Assembly (NCBI GenBank): GCA_013176395.1
Contig: JABMLP010000010.1
Location: 1,550,001 to 1,614,000, forward strand
Direction: 5' to 3'
DNA: 64,000 bases
From: Venturia oleaginea
Lineage: Eukaryota > Ascomycota > Dothideomycetes > Venturiales > Venturiaceae
The position numbers were made by a program, and so were the translations under genes. Position 1 is the stretch's first letter. Each line of letters opens with the position of its first letter. Below are positions 57,176-64,000 of the stretch, one piece after another. Below the pieces are notes generated by a model. That model searched no databases. It was not told the DNA's origin and worked only from the letters and a program-made list of their open reading frames with translations.

Positions 57176-59002
57176 TCAGTCAAAAGATCCCCGTCTTCCA
57201 TACTTTTTCATCTCAGATTCGTATTCCTGCAACTCTCTCGCCGTAGGCCTGGCCGCCTCCCCTTCGCAGCGCAAGTTGATCTGACCTGGGATTCTTCTCA
57301 GGTGGAAAAGGTAATGGTGTTTGAGTTTGTCGATTACCTTCGAGTCAAGCACCTCATACAAACCATCATATCGAAATCCCTTGACGGGCCTGTATTTATT
57401 GCCGGCGGGTAATTTTGAAGAACGCATGACACGTACAGGGTGGCTCGAATTGAGGCTTTCCATCATCAGTTTCGTGCTAGCGGTCGGCTCAGTGTCGCCG
57501 ATCTTAGCCTCTGTGCCGCAATACCAGATTTCTTCACCTTCGTCTATATCCTCCTTATGGCCTTCAGAGAGGACAATAGACGTGGCTCCACCAGGCGAAG
57601 TATCAGTCGTCTTAATTCCAGCGATCCCTGCTTGTGCAGATCCATGCGCACCGTCCCGTACAGCACAGAGCTGCATAGGCCACCATTGGCCAGGGACAAA
57701 TTGCCCTTCTCCAAAGAACCGCCAATCTCTCTTATGCTTAGGATCAATGGATTGACCCTTGTGCCCATTGGGGCCCTTCACCATATTCGTGATGCCTCTG
57801 AACATGTCGGGGTCCCAATCTCGACTGCGCCATTTGTTATACAACTCTAGTGCATCGGCTCGCAGGTACCACAGGAAGTTATAGGCAGAGTCGTGGAAGT
57901 CAGCGATACGCTTCAGCCCTTGTCCGTCGTGCAATATCTTCTTACTAGCAAGAGAGAACGGATGCGGTATCTTCGTGAACTCCAACGTGTGTAACAGCTT
58001 GCTGATATTCTGCAAAGCCTCTGTAAGGGCTTGTGGATCTTTCGTACTTATACAAACTTTCATATTCTCCTTCAGTTTGTCAAGCTGAGTCCATATTCGT
58101 CTGAAAGCCGACATGGTGTCTTTGGATGGACCTTTGGGCATGACTGCATTTAGATACCACTCAGGTAAAGGCGCTACTCCGAGATCTTGACTGCTTGATC
58201 CATTGCTTGAAGGAGAGACTTGCTCCGACACCGATGTCTTTCTTCGTTTAGCAATTCGGGGCATGCTAGCAAGGCCCAGCGCCTGATCTTTTGGTGACAG
58301 TGCAGTTCCTGGTGATATGATAGAGGGCGGATGTTCGGGCAGAGGGGACCCGTCCCTTGATGCTTTAGCTGAGGAGCTGGAATTGGAAACAGCATCATAT
58401 GCTCTCTTCCTGTTGGTGTCGATCACCAATGGTGATATTGTTGGAGGTAATGGAGATTTATCGTTTCGGCTTACGAGGGCTTGGTCGGCATGTAAGGGCG
58501 CTTTTGACACTCTTGAAGCTCTCGGAGAGCCTTTCTCTTTGATCGGCAATGATAGCGAAATATCCGGTTCCTTCATCTGTGGTGGTGGACTTGCTGATGT
58601 TGGTGCCGCCCTTTCCTGTACTTGATATGCTTCCGAAGAGGAGACTTCCATACTTATACCCGACTCGTCATCGCTAGAGTCGTCCCAGTGGGGAGCAAGA
58701 GCTTTGCGTCTTTGCTCGCGTTCGGCTTGCGCTTCTCTCTCTCTCCTAGCTTGATTCATCGCTTTCATGCGAGCCGCCTGTTCTTCAACGAGCTTCTCGC
58801 GCGTAGCATCGTCCAGCTTTTTGGTGGGGCCGTATACCAGCTATTCGCGGCTGTTAGTTGAGCGATAGTACGGGTCTCGGATGATGCTCGGGTATGCCAT
58901 TTGTTGAGTAGTGATAGCGAGATCAACGACCCGGCCCAGGACCGCTTTCGCGGAAGAGATAAGGAAACATATACACACCAGTACAGGCTTTGGACGATCC
59001 AT
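57176..59002 (-). CDS. SRA (SAD/YDG) domain protein
   Basis: Contains a SAD/SRA domain, which in UHRF1 and SUVH proteins flips and reads modified cytosine. Exon 1 (59002-58979, MDRPKPVL) joins exon 2 (58840-57176) across a 138-nt intron (GTGTGT...ACTAAC...ATAG); a donor 6 nt upstream is also possible. 562 residues. The first half is disordered (Ser/Pro-rich, with a KR-rich patch RIAKRRKTSVS and an acidic WDDSSDDE). A middle helical domain follows (WTQLDKLKENMKVCISTKDP; FHDSAYNFLWYLRADALELY). The C-terminal third is the SRA core: GAHGSAQAGIAGI, SIVLSEGHKEDIDEGEEIWY, the SRA hallmark region NKYRPVKGFRYDGLYEVLD, and HHYLFHLRRIPGQ. No SET or RING domain is present. Fungal SRA proteins of this build have no settled function. 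Confidence 0.85.
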
Positions 59003-59696
59003 GGTGGCGGCGGCTACTTCGTTCGCAGTCTTAGGAGAGCTGAAGGTCCTGCGCTTTATTAGTTTGCCTAAATGAACAGAATGAACGAAGCGTTTTCAAA
59101 AGGTATGTAACATCAGCGTTGAAAAGCGCGAGAATTAGGCGATAGGTCAGAAGTGAGGCATAGGAAGAGGAGCCGAGGTTATAGAGGGTGGTGAATATGC
59201 GAATTGAACAGAGGAGGTAATGAAGAAGTCATTTTCAGAAAGAGTATCGCGTCAGTCAACTTACAATACTGGATCAAGTGATCAGATGTCTTGTGTCAAT
59301 GATGTCCGAGTGGAGATAGGATGGTGAAGGTGGTGGGTTGTGAATTGATATGTGGTGGAAATCTTGTTGATGCAGCAATGTTTGTTGTGGGAGCCTGAGG
59401 TTGGTCGGTTGAAGAAGGATGGAAGAATAGACGCGGCCGGGCAGGACGTTACCGTATATGGGTTCTGGAGAGGCTGAGAGGCTGAGAGGCGCGATAGTGA
59501 AAACGCGGTGCGCGGTGGTGAGGTGCCTGAATTGGGAAGTGAGGCTTAGTCAGTGTTAGCGAGTCATGTCAGCAGGTATCTTTCGAAATATTCTGCCTTG
59601 GTGAACGCGTTGGGTGGTGGAAAGAAGAAGATCGAAGACATTTGACCCCTCCACCAAAACAATCACACTGATCGTCTTAATTCATAGTCACTCATA
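59003..59696. promoter_or_regulatory. Divergent promoter region, SRA protein / CCT3
   Basis: About 690 bp between divergent starts. A short GAGAGGCT repeat lies near 59467. No specific site was recognised. Confidence 0.4.
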
Positions 59697-61433
59697 ATGC
59701 AAGCTCCAGTTGTAGTTGTCAGTATGTACTTCCTCCATAATTCAGTTAATCGCAAACAATCCCAGCTAACATCGCCTTCTAGATACTGGTGCGGGCGACC
59801 GCCAGTTTGGTCGCAAAGCTCAGCTTTCCAATATCACCGCTGCGAAGACGTGAGGAATTCTTGTCCCAAGCTGCTTCAATCACCCCTGACAACATCCAGT
59901 GTAGCAGACATCATCCGATCATGTCTGGGCCCCAAAGCTATGTTGAAGATGCTCCTCGACCCGATGGGCGGTATTGTCCTGACGAACGACGGCCACGCTA
60001 TTCTACGAGAGATCGAAGTTGCACATCCAGCAGCAAAGAGTATGATCGAGCTGAGCAGGACGCAAGATGAGGAAGTTGGTGATGGCACAACGACAGTCAT
60101 CATTTTGGCGGGAGAAATACTGGCTCAGGCACTCCCACAACTTGAACGCAACATCCATCCTGTCATCATAATATCCGCGTTCAAGAGAGCGCTCGCAGAC
60201 GCTTTGACCATTATCGAGGAAGTATCCGTACCCGTGGACATCAGCGACGACAAGGCCATGATCGCTCTCATCTCTTCCTCAATCGGCACAAAATTCGTTT
60301 CGCGGTGGTCAGATCTCATGTGCGGTCTAGCACTCAAGGCTGTTAGGACAGTGACATGGGAAAAGGATGGAGGCAAGAAGGAGGTGGACATCAAGAGATA
60401 TGCCCGCGTGGAGAAAATCCCCGGTGGAGAGATCGAGGACAGTTGTGTGCTAGACGGAGTCATGCTCAACAAGGACATTACGCATCCAAAAATGAGACGT
60501 CACATCGAGAACCCGCGAATCGTGCTTCTGGACTGCCCGCTCGAATACAAGAAGGGTGAATCACAAACCAACATCGAGATCACAAAGGAAGAGGACTGGA
60601 ACCGCATTTTGCAGATCGAGGAAGAGCAGGTCAAAGAGATGTGCGATGCCATAATAGCCGTAAAGCCAGACTTGGTCATCACAGAGAAAGGTGTCAGTGA
60701 TTTGGCACAGCACTGGTTCGTCAAGAACAACATCACAGCCATCCGTCGTGTGCGCAAGACAGACAACAATCGTGTCGCTCGTGCCACGGGCGCAACAGTC
60801 GTCAACGATGTGAGAAATATCCGAGCCTCCGACGTAGGAACTCATTGCGGCCTCTTCGACATCTCTAAGATCGGCGACGAGTACTTCACCTTCTTGACGA
60901 AATGCAAGGATCCACATGCATGCACAATCCTGCTCCGTGGACCCAGCAAAGACATCCTAAACGAAGTCGAGCGAAACCTCCAGGATGCCATGGGTGTAGC
61001 ACGAAACGTCATGTTCCACCCACGTCTCTGCCCAGGCGGTGGAGCCACGGAAATGGCCGTCGCAGTCGGTCTGTCCCAAAAGGCAAAGAATGTGGAAGGT
61101 GTGGCACAATGGCCGTACAAGGCCGTTGCCGAAGCCATGGAAGTTATCCCACGCACACTCATCCAGAACTCTGGAAACAGCCCCATCCGTGTACTAACTC
61201 AGCTACGAGCCAAGCATTCAGAAGGTGGCTACTTCTGGGGTGTTGATGGTGATGCTGGCAAGCTCGTGGACATGAAGGAATATGGTGTCTGGGAACCAAT
61301 GGCAGTCAAGATGCAGAGCATGAAGACTGCTATCGAGAGTGCCTGCTTACTACTGAGAGTGGACGACATCTGCGCTGCGAAACAGGCAAAAAGTGCCGGT
61401 GGCGGAGTTGGCGGTACAGGCGGTGACGACTGA
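59697..61433 (+). CDS. CCT3: T-complex protein 1 subunit gamma
   Basis: Subunit of the cytosolic CCT/TRiC chaperonin that folds actin and tubulin. Exons 59697-59721, 59783-59849 and 59900-61433; introns 61 and 50 nt; 541 residues, the usual size. Motifs: MQAPVVVVNTGAGDRQFGRK at the gamma N-terminus, DIIRSCLGPKAMLKMLLDPM, VLTNDGHAILREI, the ATP-binding GDGTTTVIILAGEIL, and the gamma-specific C-terminal KMQSMKTAIESACLLLRVDD. Also present is the nucleotide-site block LCPGGGATEMAVAVGLSQKA. The C-terminal GGVGGTGGDD tail is typical. A continuous upstream frame would give a longer spurious N-terminus; splicing is required for the real start. Confidence 0.97.
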   Translation: MQAPVVVVSMYFLHNSVNRKQSQLTSPSRYWCGRPPVWSQSSAFQYHRCEDVRNSCPKLLQSPLTTSSVADIIRSCLGPKAMLKMLLDPMGGIVLTNDGHAILREIEVAHPAAKSMIELSRTQDEEVGDGTTTVIILAGEILAQALPQLERNIHPVIIISAFKRALADALTIIEEVSVPVDISDDKAMIALISSSIGTKFVSRWSDLMCGLALKAVRTVTWEKDGGKKEVDIKRYARVEKIPGGEIEDSCVLDGVMLNKDITHPKMRRHIENPRIVLLDCPLEYKKGESQTNIEITKEEDWNRILQIEEEQVKEMCDAIIAVKPDLVITEKGVSDLAQHWFVKNNITAIRRVRKTDNNRVARATGATVVNDVRNIRASDVGTHCGLFDISKIGDEYFTFLTKCKDPHACTILLRGPSKDILNEVERNLQDAMGVARNVMFHPRLCPGGGATEMAVAVGLSQKAKNVEGVAQWPYKAVAEAMEVIPRTLIQNSGNSPIRVLTQLRAKHSEGGYFWGVDGDAGKLVDMKEYGVWEPMAVKMQSMKTAIESACLLLRVDDICAAKQAKSAGGGVGGTGGDD

Positions 61434-62150
61434 TTTAATGGAATCACGAGATGACGGATATATGTTTTGAAAGACTGATCAAGCGGCCAGAGAGAAGAAT
61501 AAAAATTGATCAAAATGTTCAAGATTCTAATCTTTGGGATGCCTAAATCTCCGCGAAAACGATATCTGCTCCTGGTCGGGCTGATCATCGCATCTTGGAC
61601 TACTCGCCGCAAATTTATGATGCTCTCAAACATCATTTCTAGACTTTGAATATCTTATTTCAACCACGCATCAAGGCGAGAGACTGAGTGCTAAGTGTGA
61701 ATAGACATTGATTCTACCTAGTGTGACAAGTCTTCAAGCTCAAGATGGGTATTGCACTTCAGAACAGACATATCGCTTCATGATAGCACCAGCACCACTG
61801 TCACGGAATAAAGGCTAAACATAAAAACATTCATCTATTCCCTTTCCAGGTATCTAAGTAAAGGTATGTAGATATGAAAAAGTACCCAGCTACCTTCCCC
61901 AGATAGGCAGCATAAGTACGTGAAACAAATTACCTCCTGTTCACAAAGGACGAAAAACACCAATCCCCTACCCCGAAAACCATGGCTAAAAAAACCTCCA
62001 ACAGACACCAATTCAAAATTGTACAGAAAAGCGAAGCACCCACTCTCTCAAACCCAAAACGCCTTGCCCTTGAACAAAAGTGCTCAGTATGCCCCGATTT
62101 TCCTACTCCAATACCATACGCCCAGAACAAAGCTTCAAGCGTACACCCCA
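61434..62150. other. Intergenic between convergent genes
   Basis: About 720 nt holding the 3' flanks of CCT3 and the membrane-protein gene. ORFs at 61920-62489 are not supported. Confidence 0.4.
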
Positions 62151-63461
62151 TCAAGGCAACCTGATCCTGAGCGCCGGATGAACCTCACTCGGCGGCCTGC
62201 CAGGAAGCGCAGAAACGACATAACTAACCCCATCATCACTTACATAACTAGGCGGCCTTACTTGCTGCGTCCTTGGTGCACTCGGCCCCTCCTGACTTTG
62301 GGGAGTTTGATGACTCCCCCACTCTGCTTGTCGGTCATATCCAAGGGCTGGGGATCCAAAGTTCGATACAAGTGCAACGCTATCTTGAGAAAGTCTGTTT
62401 TGCCTTCTTGTGTTTTCGGCTTCGGTGGCATCGCGGACGCGTTGCCAATGGAGGAGGTTTGGGTCGATGCGCTTCAAAGTCAAGGTTAGTGGGGTGTTTT
62501 TGGGTGGAATGGCAAGGAAGAATCTACTTACGACGCTTTCCCGCCATAAACCGTAAGCTGGAGGTGGCAGCTTGATCGCCTCCAACTTTTCCTCGTGCAA
62601 CACTCCCTCTCCGTCTAATGCTGCGAATTCATCGTCGCGTGCCAATTGCACTGGGATAGGTCTGTTGGGTTTGAAGCCTTCGGGTCCAGCGGTGCTTGGG
62701 ATGCGATTATGGCGACTTGATTCGTAGGATGGGCGATTGCCTTTACGACACATGATCCAGAGACGGATGGCTGAGTGTATGAAGAAGGCGACTGTACCTA
62801 TGAGAGCGAGAATAAATAGAATATGAAGTTCTTGTGGGATGGAGTTACGCATTGTTAAGTTGAGAGTAAGGTCTATGACAGCAGTTAGGAACATGTTCTC
62901 GAAGTATAAAGAACGGCTTGTCCTACAAATGGTGCCAATGCAAGCGAGGAATAGTCCGGAGATCAAAACAGCCATGAACTTCATCCTTGTATATCCATGC
63001 GCAAGAGACTTGAGAGTAATGCTGCCACTCCGTCTTCCACCCTCATGCACCCAAGCAGCTGGCCTCCGTCTTCTTCTCCGTCTCTTTCTCTGACCTCTTG
63101 GATAACGTGTTGCGGCGGCCTCGAGATCCCGTTGTGGTGCATCCACTGGAAAAAAGGCATTATCTGCTGGATGTCGAAACACTGGCGAAGCTATGGGTGC
63201 TGGTACTCGCGGTGTCCTTGACCACTCACTCGGTTGAGTCGCAGGCGAGTATGTCATACCTGGGACATGATGATTGAGGGCAGGACTCGGAGGGCTTGTC
63301 AAGAATGTTGCACTCGTCGGCGTTGGTTCTCGTACTTGACCAAAGAGCTCTCGTGGTGAAGGTGCCGGTCGTGATCGATCTGGCAGTGGGGTCCTTTCGT
63401 ACACCGAACTAGCGGCTTGCGTTTCCGACTCGAATAGCATTGATCTGACGCTGTGTTGCAT
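62151..63461 (-). CDS. Fungal membrane protein with two transmembrane segments, unknown function
   Basis: Exons 63461-62532 and 62471-62151; 416 residues. The 60-nt intron (GTAAGT...CACTAACC...GAAG) has no stop and is a multiple of three, so it hides in an open frame; splicing joins YGLWRESV to RIDPNLLHWQRV, a phrase common to this fungal family. The N-terminal half is disordered and Pro/Ser-rich, ends in a strongly basic run (GQRKRRRRRRRPAAW), then two membrane segments follow: MKFMAVLISGLFLACIGTIC and ELHILFILALIGTVAFFIHS. The C-terminal half is cytosolic or lumenal, with PPPAYGLWR and a Pro-rich PSYVSDDGVSYVVSALPGRP end. The start is the first true ATG (MQHSVRSMLFES); a longer frame upstream lacks an ATG. 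No function is known to me. Confidence 0.75.
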   Translation of the reverse strand: MQHSVRSMLFESETQAASSVYERTPLPDRSRPAPSPRELFGQVREPTPTSATFLTSPPSPALNHHVPGMTYSPATQPSEWSRTPRVPAPIASPVFRHPADNAFFPVDAPQRDLEAAATRYPRGQRKRRRRRRRPAAWVHEGGRRSGSITLKSLAHGYTRMKFMAVLISGLFLACIGTICRTSRSLYFENMFLTAVIDLTLNLTMRNSIPQELHILFILALIGTVAFFIHSAIRLWIMCRKGNRPSYESSRHNRIPSTAGPEGFKPNRPIPVQLARDDEFAALDGEGVLHEEKLEAIKLPPPAYGLWRESVVSRFFLAIPPKNTPLTLTLKRIDPNLLHWQRVRDATEAENTRRQNRLSQDSVALVSNFGSPALGYDRQAEWGSHQTPQSQEGPSAPRTQQVRPPSYVSDDGVSYVVSALPGRPPSEVHPALRIRLP

Positions 63462-64000
63462 TGTCGTAACGCGATGGACGTGAGCTCCCTCTGAGAAAAG
63501 AGATGTGAGAAACTCTGGGAAAGGCGGTATATGAGTAACGCTTTGTTGCAATGTTTTCTTTCCTTCCACAACGCGGGGAGTGTCTACTTTGTGTCCCGGC
63601 TCGGACGTGGTTCGCGATCTAAGAGCGAATGGATGGTACTAGGTTCAATGTTGACTTGTTCCGTGCAGCATGCCGGCGACGGGGTTGAGCTCCCCCAGTC
63701 GATTTCCAGCGTGAGTACGGTATCGAAAAAGAAGTATGATTCTAGAAAGCATCCAATACCATGAACCCGTCTCTTGCAGAACGCTCGTAGCCAATGGAAC
63801 TGTGTCGTTGAAGGAGGCCGAGGGAAAGTGGTGCAGAAAGAGTGGAAGACAATGGAAAGGTGTTGTTTGACTGGTGATAGATAGGATGTGAAGCAAGTGA
63901 CGGAAGACGAACGTGAGCGAACCAAAGGAAGGGACGGCAGTTTCGATGCTACATCATTGGGCATCCAGGAGGCAGAAAGAGCGACATCTAGGACAAACAG
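63462..64000. other. 5' flank of the membrane-protein gene to window edge
   Basis: Probable 5' UTR and promoter. ORFs at 63584-63964 are overlapping frames with no support. Nothing else is seen. Confidence 0.4.

Noticed and set aside
1..64000. CRISPR array, prophage or bacterial operon features
   Set aside because: None seen; the window is spliced eukaryotic DNA.

Overview
The window is nuclear DNA of a filamentous ascomycete (Pezizomycotina). Short introns (mostly 44-125 nt) carry CTAAC/CTGAC-type branch sites close to a YAG acceptor. The gene set is fungal (VMA10, PET117, TOM70, ATG2, ABZ2-like, Mei5/Sfr1, a fungal family 2 glycosyltransferase), and there are degraded Tc1/mariner-like elements with C-to-T-type stop changes like those left by RIP. 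A leotiomycete is possible but cannot be fixed from sequence alone.

Layout. 0-10 kb: an MFS monocarboxylate-type transporter cut by the left edge, a 68-residue three-exon protein, a ketopantoate reductase-family enzyme, HSP90 with a heat-shock element, and an 88-residue glycine-rich protein. 10-13 kb: a decayed SLIP-GC-like GTPase remnant and non-coding sequence. 13.3-17.6 kb: a compact housekeeping block with PET117 and VMA10 (divergent), a TGL2-like mitochondrial lipase with a very unusual exon structure, and a UBE2C-type E2. 17.6-20.5 kb: gene-poor, with a hexanucleotide array. 20.5-28.7 kb: ELL elongation factor, transposon copy 1, ABZ2-like aminodeoxychorismate lyase, and TOM70 (divergent from ABZ2). 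28.7-36.9 kb: gene-poor, with transposon copy 2. 36.9-38.5 kb: Cps1-like glycosyltransferase. 38.5-40.9 kb: a MITE. 40.9-45.4 kb: three enzyme genes (DHDPS-family aldolase, amidohydrolase lactonase, SDR dehydrogenase) that fit an oxidative sugar or sugar-acid pathway. 45.4-47.5 kb: a nested tandem repeat. 47.5-64 kb: ATG2 (with an apparent +1 frameshift), Mei5/Sfr1, an SRA (YDG) domain protein, CCT3, and a two-TM membrane protein.

Most genes are independent housekeeping genes: protein folding (HSP90, CCT3), mitochondria (TOM70, PET117, TGL2), vacuole and autophagy (VMA10, ATG2), cell cycle and transcription (UBE2C, ELL), recombination (Mei5/Sfr1), and folate (ABZ2). The 40.9-45.4 kb trio is the only group that looks functionally linked. 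The best leads are the TGL2 double intron with a 2-nt exon, the ATG2 frame break, the putative sugar-acid cluster, the SRA protein, and several very small spliced genes. All gene models were spliced by eye, by joining GT-AG (once GC-AG) introns that keep frame and restore family motifs; none has transcript support here.
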